Origin: Cannabis sativa
Taxonomy: Eukaryota; Streptophyta; Magnoliopsida; Rosales; Cannabaceae
Direction: 5' to 3'
Assembly (NCBI RefSeq): GCF_029168945.1
Contig: NC_083610.1
Span: 75,569,580 to 75,633,579 of the forward strand
Length of the DNA stretch: 64,000 nt
The notes beneath the pieces were generated by a model. That model saw only the letters and a program-made list of their open reading frames with translations, was not told where the DNA came from and made no database searches. The translations under genes and the position numbers were made by a program. Shown here one piece after another: positions 20,450 to 35,545 of the stretch. Position 1 is the stretch's first letter. Every line of letters begins with the position of its first letter.

Positions 20450-21827
20450 TGATACCTTTTTATTTTTATTTTATTATTTAACAAAATTTTTGTCGTTACT
20501 TTTTCTTATTAACCACTTTAATTTTTGAAATAATAATACATGTTAAAGTTTAAAAGAAAGGGGCTTTTTGGCAATATTAATCTAACATGTGATTTTCTTA
20601 ATAAGTCAATAATATTCACATATGGGGAATGTATGGATAAGAAACAGTGTAAAATGAAAAAAAATAAAAAAGATTATTCAAAAGAATCAAAACTTAAAAC
20701 ACTAATAATTGTTGGTAGAGCATTATTATAGGAGTACTAAAGTGCCTAATACTACTATGAGATGACATTCTATAATTAGTTTAGTTAGCGATTTTGTATA
20801 ATTTTTATCAAATTGAAATAAGTGCAATTTGATTTTAAATTGCATTAATAAAGATATTATACCTTACAAGGGTGTTAGACACCATGCGTGCCTTTTATAT
20901 TTATGTTGTTGGAATTCGAGTAAGTATAAGATTTTTTTGGTTTTGTTTGTATTTTTTTCTTTTAGAATAAAAATTATGCGTTTGCGATGGTTAACGATGG
21001 TTAACGATGTTTTCAGAATTTTTAAAATGACATTTAATTGTGGTGAAAATGTTATTTTTGATAAAAAAAAAATGTAATGATGGATTTAAAATGCTTAACA
21101 ATGAATTTACAATGATGACATAAAAAATTAATTTTTGACGCAAAAATAATTTCAAAAACGATACATTTATGATGATCTTTGCGATAAAATTAGATCATGG
21201 ATTCATCATGCATATTGCGATAAAATTAGATCATGGATTCATCATGCATAACATAAAAACTTTTATGTAAGTTAAAGGTATTTTACTATCCGAAATCTAT
21301 AATCTTCTTCTTCTTTTTTTTTTTTTGTTTTTTTGTTTTTTTTGCGAAGCCGAAATCTATAATCTTAAACGTATATAAGCATAAATTTAGCATGCTCTAT
21401 TTCCTTTTTCTTTTTTCTTTTTTTTTTTTTTATAAATTTGTTGCAAATTCATATGACGATTTCGTCATTTATAAATAAAACATGTTCTAAATTTGTTGCT
21501 CTTGATAATAATGAATCGTGTAAATTTGCAATAAAGCATGTGTGTGATAATAATGGGTTGGTGGCTTAATATATGTTCTCGATCGTAATGTATAGCATTA
21601 GTAATAGTATATATATAAGTATACAACTAATAACTAAAACGGAAGGTCGAATATAATTAAGCATTATAGACTGGTACATAATATTCATTATTTGGAAAAA
21701 GATGAAGACACAAAATAAAATAAAAACTACGTACTGATCGATGTACATATATACGTACATGCAACATAAATAATTAATCCAAAGATAAGATATGGATTAA
21801 TTAATAAGGATGTAGTTATTAATTAAT
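20450..21827. other. intergenic AT-rich stretch
   Basis: No gene is recognisable. It holds a perfect two-copy 36-bp tandem repeat at 21181-21250, a repeated CCGAAATCTATAATCTT motif near 21290 and 21350, and poly-T tracts near 21310 and 21410. Short open frames have no family resemblance. Confidence 0.6.
21181..21250 (+). repeat. 36-bp tandem duplication
   Basis: GCGATAAAATTAGATCATGG and the following ATTCATCATGCATA occur twice with a 36-bp spacing and no differences over 34 bp. Confidence 0.85.
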
Positions 21828-25811
<3,984 letters not shown>

Positions 25812-25860
25812 TAATTATACACTTGTCAAACAAAATAACACAGGCTAGTCTTCCTTTGGT

Positions 25861-25873
25861 ATATATATATATA
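25861..25873 (-). promoter_or_regulatory. probable TATA box of the aminotransferase gene
   Basis: On the minus strand TATATATATATAT lies about 50-60 bp upstream of the start codon at 25811. The spacing implies a very short 5' leader. The tract could also be a simple TA repeat. Confidence 0.45.
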
Positions 25874-25879
25874 GTACTA

Positions 25880-26418
25880 ACCAAAACCCTTCCACAATAA
25901 TAGTGTGTTGGTATAGTTAGTTGCCTTGGCCTGCCCTATCATATATAAATATATATATAGATATAAATATATATAAATAAATGAATTATTAATACAAGGG
26001 GGAAAGCAGCATGGCATTTGCTATTTCATTTCTAACCCCTTTTTATTTTGTTTGTTTGGTTCGATCATATTATTATTCGATCCATGCATATCGGATTACA
26101 ACATGGTTTCTTCATGGATCATGGTGTGGTTTTCTTTGTCTCTTTCTTTAATATTAGTAGTTGTATATTTATTTTATTATAATTGGTATTTGTTACAGCT
26201 GGTGGATAATATAATACTCCATTAAGTAACCATGAGACATTTATAGATATCAATATTAAACGTAATTGTATTATAACTATTTTTTTTAAAAAAAAAAATT
26301 GCTCAATTCGAATAAAGAAACAAACAAATGATCAAACACTAGTATCACTAATATTGTTAATAATATATATGTATATAAATTGGCCTATCCGTAAAACTTT
26401 TGGGCAAAATTGTATGAA
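25880..26418. other. intergenic stretch upstream of the aminotransferase gene
   Basis: AT-rich sequence with TA microsatellite fragments near 25940-25985 and 26360. I see no coding sequence or repeat structure. Distal promoter elements could lie here but cannot be recognised. Confidence 0.5.
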
Positions 26419-26426
26419 TATTCTTT

Positions 26427-26721
26427 GGGAAATTTACATAGTATACTAACTTTTGTTATTTTTTTATAAAAATACTGCTAGACGGAATTTTTTACTTTTT
26501 TACTGTATTTTTTTATAAGTTTCATACTGCAATATATACTGTGTTACGTTTCACTGGTGTTCTACTGGTGTTTTTTAGTTGTTCTACTATTGTTTTGAGT
26601 TGTTCTACTTTGTGTATTACTGGTGTTTTATAAAAACACAGTATTTTTAAAAAAAATTCCATGTGACAATATTTTTGTAAAAATTTACTCAAATTCCAAT
26701 ACTTTTGTAAGTTTCCGGCCC
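26427..26721. mobile_element. MULE-like MITE with 8-bp duplication
   Basis: TATTCTTT flanks the block at 26419-26426 and 26722-26729. The ends form imperfect inverted repeats over some 65 bp (GGGAAATTTAC... against GGGCCGGAAACTTAC..., both reaching a GGAATTTTTT block). The centre repeats GTTCTACT(G/A)(G/T)TGTTTT-like units. The length and duplication suit a Mutator-type MITE. Confidence 0.7.
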
Positions 26722-26952
26722 TATTCTTTTAAAAGTTAATGTATAATTAAGGTTGTCTAAATTTTGCACTCTCTTTTGGCTGGTTGGCTGGCCCTTGCTA
26801 ATTAAGTATCGTTAGAAATCACAATGTAATAATAATGATAACAATAAATACGTAAATGTAATAATTTAAAATTACAATGTTCACTAATTTTATGGCTTCA
26901 ATTATGTTATATTCACCAGTTTCACTTTAATATTTATATATATATATATATA

Positions 26953-28392
26953 TCTATTCTATATAAAGTATACCTATATAACTGAAATTCTTAGTTTTTG
27001 AGAATTTTATGGGTGATTTTTAATTTTTATTTAATAAAATAATAAAATATTATTTATCTATAATAAAATAATAATAAATATCCTAAATTAAATATTTGAA
27101 TTTGAACTGATATTAACAATCACCTCAATTAAATATCCTAAAACAATTGAATCACCCCTGCCCTCAATTAAATATTCTAAAACAATCGAGAAAGAAAAGT
27201 TGTTTTGTTGAAATATGGTGTTGCAACTTGATTGAACCCAGGGTCACTTTTTTAAAATATGCTAATTAAAAACTCATGTTAATTTTAAAAAGTCAACCAA
27301 TATGCCACTAGCAAGCTCTAATCAAGTCGAAATTTGTATACTGTTTTGCTGGTGATTTCTTGACGTATGTGAAATTTACAATTTATTTAGTCCATCTACA
27401 ATGATTGGTAATCCAATCCACTAGCAAGCTCTGCTACATACACTGAAGCTCTTCCTGTAAATTGTTATTCCTTCATTAACTTTTTCATATAAGTGTTCGG
27501 GTTGAGCGACAACCAGCTGAAACCATTGTTGAAGATATTGAAAATATGGTTCCCTCTTATGTTGAGAAGGTGCGTATATGAAACATTGCTTTCTATCTCT
27601 CTCTCTCTTTTAATATTTTGTTAGTTTAATTTTGAAGAAGGTGGCTCTTATAAATATATTTTATTCGAAGGAATTAAACCACTCTTTGTTGATCATTTAT
27701 AGAAGAATTGAAAATTTTGTTTTCATATTCATAATTTCAACAACAGTCTTCTTTTGCTCTTCCTCATACTTATTGATATGTTCTATTTTGTAGCCCAAGT
27801 CTATCATATTGGCTATATCTCCTGTAATTCAAGATACTGCTACATCAGATGCAATAAAACTTGCAAGAGAAGTTGATCCTTTAGGTAGTCTGATACTTCC
27901 GTGTCTTATTTTGTGTTCATCGGTTTTCATTTACAGGCTAAGAAATTATTTTTCTCCATTATAACTTATGTTTTAGGTGAAAGAATATTTGGAGTACTAA
28001 CAAAACTTGATCTTATGGACAAAGGAACCAATGCAGTTGATGCAAGTATATTACCATCTTCAATGCAGAATTAAATTGGACAAGAAGGTGGCATCTGTTA
28101 CGTGGCATCTGTTGATCGATTTTTTAAATTTTTCTTGGAGGTTGGGAATAGATGGAATAAGGTAAAAACTATTACAATACCTACTCTATAAAATCTTTGT
28201 TCCGATATCTTACTATTATCATTTTAAATTTGACTTTTCACTATTGATTTTCAAATAACCCCACACATTAATTAAAATTAGTTTTTAAACCATTTTAAAT
28301 TATATGATTATTTATTAAATCTTTCTCAATTAAATTATAGAGCACCTGACATAAAACTAAGTATACGTATTTTGCACGTAACTTTCTTCTAG
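26953..28392 (+). mobile_element. Helitron carrying a dynamin-like gene fragment
   Basis: The block starts A|TCTATTCTATATAAAG and ends TTCTTCTAG|T inside a TA microsatellite, with ACGTATTTTGCACGT as a weakened hairpin 10 bp before the end. This fits Helitron rules: 5' TC, 3' hairpin plus CTRR, insertion between A and T, no duplication. The start aligns with the second Helitron at 48406 (TATATAAAG, then CTATATAAC, GAATTCTT and ATGGGTGA shared in order). It encodes no RepHel, so it is non-autonomous. Confidence 0.75.
27500..28045 (+). pseudogene. captured fragment of a dynamin-related GTPase gene (DRP1-like)
   Basis: Three exon pieces with normal splice borders read as the GTPase domain of a plant dynamin-related protein: PAETIVEDIENMVPSYVEK (to 27569), [20 protein letters not shown] and [10 protein letters not shown] (27794-27884), and GERIFGVLTKLDLMDKGTNA (27977 onward). 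The last contains the G4 motif TKLD. Junctions AAG|GTGCG, TAG|CCC, TTAG|GTAG and TTAG|GTGAAA join in frame. Introns are retained, so it was copied as DNA and not through mRNA. Both ends of the gene are missing, so it is non-functional. It lies inside a Helitron, a class known for gene capture. Confidence 0.82.
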
Positions 28393-28499
28393 TATATATA
28401 TATATATATATATATATATAACCATATGGAAATTAAGGTGTTATCGTTACATAATTATCATTAATATTATCTTCACTTTTCAACCTTATTTACAATTTG

Positions 28500-28964
28500 A
28501 GAACTAGAGTTATAATCAAAAAAGAGAAATGTTAGAATTCCGCTAGTGGTGATGTTATATCACCATAACCAGAAGGAAAGCCAATGAAAAAATAGCATTT
28601 ATCTCGAAGTTCGCCTGATTTTTGGCAATTGGAATAGGTTGGGCGCATTTTTTTTTTCTTGAAGTGAAATTGGTTGTAGGGTTAGAATTAGAAGTGGCTA
28701 CAGGATTGGGTGTAGAGAAAGATGCTGCTGCAAGAGGGGTAATATTCTATGGCCAAGAGTTCTTTGGCGTTCTTGATGAACAATCATAGAAAACACTTTA
28801 TTCAAAGGTAGAGAGGGATCCAAAAGGAAAAAAAGATAGCAGAGGAGCATCGTCCACTGGATTGATGTTGGGATCAGTAGAGGTAGCAGAGGAATTGGCT
28901 CTCATGCGCACTATTATTGTAGGCAGTGGAAGCTTTGTGGATTCTATGATTCTTGGATTATAAC
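28500..28964 (-). pseudogene. copia leader and gag start remnant
   Basis: Next to the primer site at 28965-28975 the minus strand has a start codon reading MRANSSATSTDPNINPVDD and then decays with stops (later LAAASFSTPNPVATSNSN). This suits a gag N-terminus of a short-LTR copia element. The rest of the element is absent to the left, where Helitron-flanking sequence begins. Confidence 0.5.
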
Positions 28965-28975
28965 ATTTGATACCA
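28965..28975 (-). promoter_or_regulatory. primer-binding site of the copia remnant
   Basis: The minus strand reads TGGTATCAAAT directly after the LTR, the usual copia primer site for initiator tRNA-Met. Confidence 0.65.
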
Positions 28976-29421
28976 TATTAGAAGAATGAATCGAAAAACA
29001 AAGTAAAGTAAAAGAAACTTCGTATTGATTGAACTGTATTTAAATGGTACTTGAGTAGTGTTTATATAGTATTAAAATACAAGAAGTATCTACCACTCTC
29101 TCTTTTGATCTCTGAGTCTTCCTTCCCATTTCCTTTTTTTTTTCTTTCTCTTCTTCTCTTCGTTTTGGTGATCTGTGTTTTTATTTTGTTGTGGTTGTGG
29201 CAGTGTCCTTTGTGTTTGCTTCTCTGTTTTGTTGCTTCTTTCCCCTTAGTTGCTTTGGTCTTAGTCTTCCTTGTTATCCTTTAAGGGCGCTTGTTGGTTC
29301 TGTCTGTTAGTTGTCTCAGTGTGGGGTCTTTGTGAGTTTAGTGGGGTAGGGTGGTGTTCTGTGGTAGAGGGGTTGGTAAGGTTGGATTTGTTTAGTTGTT
29401 TGCTTTTCTTTGTCTGGTTCA

Positions 29422-31374
29422 ATGGCATTAGTAAATGCTACCAGCTCTTCCAATAATGGAAAGTGTTTCACGTGTGAGGAAGCCTCTGTCAAGCTCATTC
29501 CTTGTGCCTCTTCTCAGCAGGCTTTATCTTCTTTTTGTCTTCTTGGGAAAGTGGTGGCCCCGATGGTAGTTAATGAAGCCACCATTATTGATTTTGTGGA
29601 AAAAGTATGGAAATTTAATGTGACAATGGTAGCTGTGAATGAGGGTGCCAACAACCGTAACTGTTTTGAGCTTGGTTTCACAAGTGCTGGGAACCGTATT
29701 TGGGCCCTTGAAAATGGTCCTTGGTGTGTCCGTGGGTATACATTCCTATTGAAAGCTTGGGAGCCAATAAAAGATCTCTCTGCTGTGTTTAACTGTGTGA
29801 GAACTTGGCTACACATTCACAATCTCCCTAGGGACTACTACTCAACAGATAACGGTAAAACATTGGGGGCAAAAGCTGGCCAAGTTTTATATGTGAATTT
29901 GGATGAAGGAAAACCTGCTCTCTGGAGTAAGGCTCTCAAAGTTTTGATTAGGTTGAATGTTAGTCAACCTATGTTCGCTGGTTGTTACTTCGGTCTGGAA
30001 TCGGGCTCCCAAAGGTGGATACAGTTCAAGTACGAGAAGCTGGGCATCTTCTGTTATAACTGCGGCAAATTGGGTCATCAAAGAAGAGGATGCACTCTGT
30101 CTTCTCCGGTCACGGTGGCCAGTGTAAATGGGGTTCCTTTCCCTATGTTCGGGCCGTGGTTGTCTTTGGAGTCGACGTACCTGGACGTATTCTCGAGAGC
30201 AAACTCGTTCACTCCGGCGTCGACTCAAGCGGGTCTGGCGAGTTCTGGTTCTTTTCGCCCTGGAATTCGGCCGTTGGCCATGATTGCTGGTACGAAGGGC
30301 CACGGTCGGAAGAACTCTCGGCCTCGGACTTCGAACCGTTCTGTGAAGGCGACCGATCGTAGGGGCCTGGAGGGGGGTCAGGCTCGCAGTGTGGTCTGGG
30401 TTCCCAAAGAGCTTCCTGCATCACGCATGCTTGGAGCTTCCATTAAGGGTAAAAAGAGTACCGTTGGAAACCTGGAAGATGGAAAGGAGGTTGTACAATT
30501 TCCTGTTTTTAATTCAAAATTTAATGACCAAGGTTTGACTTTTGGTAAAGGAAAAGAGCCTCGGCTTGGGCTTAGTAATGAGCTTGTTGGGCCGGCTCTC
30601 TCTTGTTCTGGGTCGGGTTCCAAGATTGGCTATTTAAAAGATAGTGCATCTTCTAATGGGCCCATGAAAAAATGCAATGGCCAGTTTTTTTCTTCATGTG
30701 GGACCGAGCCCATCTTGGAACAAAATGAAACCGGCTTGCATCATCCTAAGAGTTTGGGGCCGAATGGTCTTGTTGGGCCTTTTGAGTTTTCTAAAGGACT
30801 AATTGAGGGTAAGGAGATTATTGGGTCGGCCAATTCTAATTCAATTGAGAGCTCTATTTGTGGTCAAGAGGTAAACTTCCACCTTGATGAAAAATTAGCT
30901 TTGACTAATTTTTTTCAAGCTCAAGGCACTACTCTTCAAGAGCTTAAGAAATTTGGGAACTTGGATCTATATGAGATTAAATCAATTGGAGGTGACATTG
31001 GGGTTCCTACTACCTCGGAGGTTAATGAACGAACTACTCCGTTCAAAAAGAGAAAGTTTGATGAGGCCACTGCATCGCTTTGTTCACGTCCTTGGACGCT
31101 TCTTCGTCCTCATCCCTGGGCTATCCGTGATTTCCCTTGGGATCCGGAGGGTCGCGCTAATGATACTAAGGTGACGGAAGAGGAGCCCTCAGAGGAGGTC
31201 TCCCTTTCTAATAACGATTTTACTGGCCCGGACGAGTGGAAGACTAAAGGAAAGAATGTGATCTCATCAAGACCAATGGAGGGCACTTTTGTGATTGAAG
31301 ATTTTGGTTCCTTTGGGTCGGCTCACTCTCATACCCCTGTGGAGGAGAATACTACTCCTCCACAGGAGCCATGA
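29422..31374 (+). CDS. LINE ORF1 protein, DUF4283 and zinc knuckle
   Basis: An open frame of 650 residues starting at the first ATG (MALVNATSSS). Residues about 40-170 resemble DUF4283 (PF14111), the N-terminal domain of plant LINE ORF1 proteins (NRIWALENGPWCVRGYTFLL). Residues about 205-225 hold a CCHC knuckle, FKYEKLGIFCYNCGKLGHQ followed by RRGC, of the zf-CCHC_4 type. The rest is serine/glycine-rich and probably disordered. ORF1 binds element RNA to form the particle used for target-primed reverse transcription. Its TGA stop overlaps the ATG of ORF2 in ATGA at 31371-31374, suggesting coupled termination and re-initiation. The frame is fully open. Confidence 0.9.
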   Translation: MALVNATSSSNNGKCFTCEEASVKLIPCASSQQALSSFCLLGKVVAPMVVNEATIIDFVEKVWKFNVTMVAVNEGANNRNCFELGFTSAGNRIWALENGPWCVRGYTFLLKAWEPIKDLSAVFNCVRTWLHIHNLPRDYYSTDNGKTLGAKAGQVLYVNLDEGKPALWSKALKVLIRLNVSQPMFAGCYFGLESGSQRWIQFKYEKLGIFCYNCGKLGHQRRGCTLSSPVTVASVNGVPFPMFGPWLSLESTYLDVFSRANSFTPASTQAGLASSGSFRPGIRPLAMIAGTKGHGRKNSRPRTSNRSVKATDRRGLEGGQARSVVWVPKELPASRMLGASIKGKKSTVGNLEDGKEVVQFPVFNSKFNDQGLTFGKGKEPRLGLSNELVGPALSCSGSGSKIGYLKDSASSNGPMKKCNGQFFSSCGTEPILEQNETGLHHPKSLGPNGLVGPFEFSKGLIEGKEIIGSANSNSIESSICGQEVNFHLDEKLALTNFFQAQGTTLQELKKFGNLDLYEIKSIGGDIGVPTTSEVNERTTPFKKRKFDEATASLCSRPWTLLRPHPWAIRDFPWDPEGRANDTKVTEEEPSEEVSLSNNDFTGPDEWKTKGKNVISSRPMEGTFVIEDFGSFGSAHSHTPVEENTTPPQEP

Positions 31375-34300
31375 GAGGTATCGCTTGGAACTGTAGAGGG
31401 TTAGGGCAGACCTCTACAGTTCGTGAGCTGAAGTCCCTGATTCGGTCGCGCTCTCCGGATTTCATCTTTCTGACCGAGCTAAAAGTTGATGCTACTTCTT
31501 TGGTACGTATTCTAAAATCCCTTCATTTTTATTTTCATATTATTGTTCCGGCTGTGGGTACAGCGGGAGGTATTATTTTAGCTTGGAAATTTGGTTTTGA
31601 GTTTGAATGTATTGAGTGCTCCCTCAATCACATCTCCGGTTTAGTGTTTTTGGACCCCCCCTCACACCCTTGGCTCCTATCCTGTGTTTATGGTCCCCCG
31701 TATTTTCATGCAAAAAAAGCGTTCTGGGAGAATCTAATGAAGGTAGGGGATAGGTTCGGTCGTTCGTGGCTTATTTTGGGGGACACTAACTTTGTCCTTA
31801 GTAGTTCTGAACGAGAGGGATCAAAAGGTAGAGACCAGTTTATCCCTGTAATCTCAAATCTGGTGAATGCCCGGGGGCTTATTTCTCTTCCCATCCAGGG
31901 AGACAGGTTGACCTGGGACAACCATCGTTCTGGGTCTAATCATGTTAAGTCGGCTTTGGATAAAGGGCTCGCTAATGGTGATTGGGTTAGGCTTTTCCCG
32001 AAGGCTGTCCTTTGTTCTGTCCAGACTGCCAATTCGGATCACCGCCCTCTGTGTCTATATTCTGGTGGTTTGGGGGAGAACGTCAGAAGAAATTTTAGGT
32101 TTGAGGAAGCCTTGACTAGGGATGAGCGAAGTAAACTTGTGGTTGATTTTGCTTGGAAGTCTGTCTCCTTTCCTTGGGCACCGGCCAGGATCTTTAAGAA
32201 GATTGGGGCTACTCGGGTTGCTCTTATGCATTGGAATAGATCCCAGTTTGGTAATTTAGATGTCCAAATCCGTGATCTCGAAAGAAGACTGGATAGTGTT
32301 CAGAAGCTGCCTGTGGGATCTAGAGATTGGGAAATGGAAAAGGAACTTCGCTACTCTCTAAATGAGGCCCGAGCTAGGAAAGAAGTGTATTGGAAACAAA
32401 GGGCTAGAATTTCCTGGATGAAGGAAGGGGCAAATGCACCAAATTCTTTTTCCTGACGGCGTCTATCAAAGGTAGAATAAAAGCCATTGAAAGCATCCTC
32501 AATAAAGACAATGTGTGGATAACCAAAAGGGAGCTCATTGGGAAAGAATTCATGGAGTTCTTCCAAGGCATCTTTAGGGGTACTGAAAACGCTATTACTC
32601 CTAATTGTAATGGCCTTGTCTGGAACCACCTGTCTTTGGATGAACAGACTGACCTCATCAGAAAGCCTTCACACGAGGAAATTCGAACAACCCTGTTTGC
32701 CATGAGCAGTGGCAAAGCTCCTGGCCCTGATGGTATGTCGGTTTTGTTCTTTAAACACTATTGGGACTCGGTGGGGTTTGACTTCTGTGAGGCCATTTCC
32801 AACTTCTTCATAACTGGGCGAATGCACAAAGGAATCAATGCCACTAATATCGTCCTGATCCCCAAGGTGCAGAACCCGAAAAGACCTAATCACTTCCGCC
32901 CGATCTCTCTTTGCAATGTGGTCTACAAGGTAATCTCTAAGATTATTGCTAATAGGATCAAGCCTTTGCTACCTCAGCTTATCTGCCCCACCCAAGCTGC
33001 GTTTGTACCGGGAAGGGCTATACAAGATAATAATGTGATAGCCCAGGAAATAATCCACTCCTTTAATAGAAAGAAAGGCAAAGAAGGTTTGTTTGCAATC
33101 AAGATCGATCTAATGAAAGCTTATGACAAAATGAGCTGGGGATTTATTGATCATGTTATGGAATGTTTTGCGGTTCCCCAAGAGTTCGGAACATGGGTTT
33201 CTCAGTGCATTGCTACCACCTCCCTTAATGTTTGCCTGAATGGAGGATCTGTTGGTAAGATCATTCCCTCGTGCGGTCTCCGGCAAGGCGACCCCTTGTC
33301 CCCTTACCTATTCATCTGGGGCGCGGAAATTCTATCTAGACTTCTGGAGGATGCCCAGAACTCGAGAACCATTAGTGGAATCAGGTTGAGTAGGGGAGGC
33401 CCGACGCTATCTCATATCTTCTTCGCGGATGACCTAATCCTCGTGGGTAAAGCCAATTTAGAGGAGGCCAAAGGCTACTGGGACTGCCTTGAAAAGTTTT
33501 GCGCTTGGTCAGGCCAAAAGGTAAATAAAATGAAGACCTCTATTTTCTTCAGTAAGAACACCCCCATTGCTATGAAACAGAGGATCAAGGAAACGCTGGG
33601 AATTGGATCACCTGAAGGTAACGTTAAGTATCTAGGGCTCCCTTTATTCAGATCAAGACAAAAAGATGCTGATTTTAACTTTATTCTGGATAACCTGACT
33701 GAGAAATTACATGGTTGGAAGGCCAAGACGCTCTCGAAAGTGGGGCGAGCTACTCTTATAAAGTCGGTGGGTTTATCTTTGCCTCTATACGCTATGCAAA
33801 CTACTAAGTTATCCAACCGTCTTGCGTCTAAGATTGATGGACTGGTGCGTGATTTCTGGTGGGGCTCGGATAAGGGGAACCATGGTTTGTACCTAAAAGC
33901 CTGGGATAAAATTTGCCTTCCCAAGTCGTTAGGAGGCTTAGGATTCCGAAAATCCAAAGAAATGAATCAGGCTTTCCTTGCTAAATGGGGGTGGAACCTC
34001 CTTTCAGGTAATCAATCTTTATGCTGTCGTATGCTCGAAGCCAAATACCTGAAGGGTAAGTCCTTCTTAAATTGTGAACCGAAGACTTCAGATTCGTGGT
34101 TTTAGAAAAACGTGACTAAGTCCAGAACTATTATTCGAAAGGGTGCTTGTAAGCGTGTGGTTAATGGTCAGGAGACGAACATCTGGTCTGACCCTTGGAT
34201 CGCTCACCTAAAAGGTTTTACTCCCACGCCGATTGGGCGGGCTCTGAATAGGGAGTCAAAGGTTGCTGAGTTATTTCAGCCTAATGGCGGATGGAGCATC

Positions 34301-35413
34301 CAAAAGCTTAATAGTTACTTCGATCGTAATACTGTCTCTGCCATCCTCAAAGGAGGTAATCCTATCGGCACGGGCAAAGACAGCTGGTTCTGGACCTTGG
34401 AAAATAATAGTCGTTTCTCCTGTAAATCTACCTATCGAGCCCTGGCTGAGGATAGAGTGAATCCAGGTGAGGTGGCCCCCTCCATGTGGAACAAGCTGTG
34501 GAATTCTAAAATCCCTAAGAGGCTCAAGGTTCTTTGGTGGTGTATTCTATCCAAAGCTCTTCCGATTCGCTCGGTTTTAGGTAGGAGATTTCCTATTGAG
34601 GATGAGAGCTGCCCCCTGTGTGGTACGGAAGCAGAAACTATGGAGCATCTTTTCCTATCTTGTAACTTCGCTTTCCACCTTTGGCGATCCTCTCCTTGGG
34701 GTATCTATCCTATTTGTGACACTGGTATACGTGTGTGGGATTGGGTAAAATTCTTATGGGACCTAAACAAAAAAGGCATAAATGATCAGGAAGCTTTTCT
34801 CTATGCATCGCTGATAGTTGACACAATATGGCGGACTCGGAATGACAAGGTACATAATAATTGTCCTGCAGATATTGTTAAATGTATTGACACTGTTCAG
34901 TTTTCTTTTGCAGATCATCATGCTCACTTGCTCCCTTGCCCCATACTGTGTCCGACGGAAGTTTGGCGCCCCCCGGAAGATTGCGACATCAGAGTGGGGT
35001 TGGATAGCATGTGTGCGGCTGTGGTTGCAAGGGATCACGTTGGCAAGGTGATCTGGGTGGTTACTTCTAAGATAGATTTTTCCAATGCTCTCTGTGGGGA
35101 AGCAATGGCGTGCTGTCTGGCCCTTCAGGAAGCTAAAGTTCGGGGTGTCAAGTTTCTTATTCTGGAGAGTGATTCGAGAGTGGTGATCAATGCTCTTAAT
35201 GGGAAGGAGTCCTGGTGGGAGCTTGATAACTTCGTCTCCTTTTGTAAAATCACCTCCCCTTTCTTTATTGGTTGTATGTTTGAATATGTTAGTAGACGAT
35301 GTAATTTTATGGCCCATAATGTGGCCAAGTGGGCGTTTTCTCATCAGAAGTTCGGCTTTGTGCCTCTATCCTCTATGCCCGAAACTATACTTTGTAATGA
35401 CCGCGAGGTCTGA
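31371..35413 (+). pseudogene. LINE ORF2 (endonuclease-RT-RNase H), one frameshift and one nonsense codon
   Basis: The endonuclease starts MRGIAWNCRGLGQ and keeps TELK, YGPP, LGDTNF and NSDHRPL, the APE-like catalytic set. A one-base loss near 32430 (after WMKEG) shifts the frame; it reopens and the RT follows: GKAPGPDGMSVLFFKHYW, AFVPGRAIQDN, IDLMKAYDKM, CGLRQGDPLSPYLF and FADDLILVGK with the catalytic F-A-D-D. A TAG at 34103-34105 replaces a tryptophan-type codon in SWF*KNVTKS. Then come zf-RVT (KIPKRLKVLWWCILSKALP, CPLCGTEAETMEHL) and an RVT_3 RNase H (LDSMCAAVVARDHVG, LILESDSRVVINAL), ending at TGA 35411-35413. It is a single gene with two recent lesions. Confidence 0.92.
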
Positions 35414-35545
35414 CAGTATTTTTCAATCTAATGCATGTACGCTTTTCTTCAAAAAAAAAAAATACAAGAAGTGGTCAAAATAACTAACCGACTAAGTAAT
35501 AACTAATTTAACAGAAAACTAACTAAACTAACTCTAATTATTACA

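Larger units (their letters stand above)
29088..35458 (+). mobile_element. near full-length L1-type LINE
   Basis: A 14-bp duplication AAAATACAAGAAGT occurs at 29074-29087 and 35459-35472, the second merging with the A tail. Between lie a T-rich 5' leader (29088-29421), ORF1, and ORF2 with endonuclease, RT, zf-RVT and RNase H. The 3' end is TTCTTC plus poly-A. ORF2 has one frameshift near 32430 and one nonsense codon at 34103-34105, otherwise it is open. This is a recent copy compared with everything around it. Confidence 0.93.
28976..35545 (-). repeat. copia LTR split by a LINE insertion
   Basis: The plus strand starts TATTAGAAGAATG at 28976 and runs to the LINE duplication at 29074-29087. 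It resumes at 35473 (GGTCAAAATAACTAACC). Without the LINE it is about 180-190 bp, similar in length and wording to the 206-211-bp LTRs of the copia element at 36267-43570. The outer border near 35540 is approximate. Confidence 0.55.

Noticed and set aside
29887..30424. Minus-strand open frames of 70-138 residues opposite LINE ORF1
   Set aside because: Shadows of the ORF1 coding frame with no support of their own.
32351..33957. Minus-strand open frames of up to 160 residues opposite LINE ORF2
   Set aside because: Shadows of the RT coding region.
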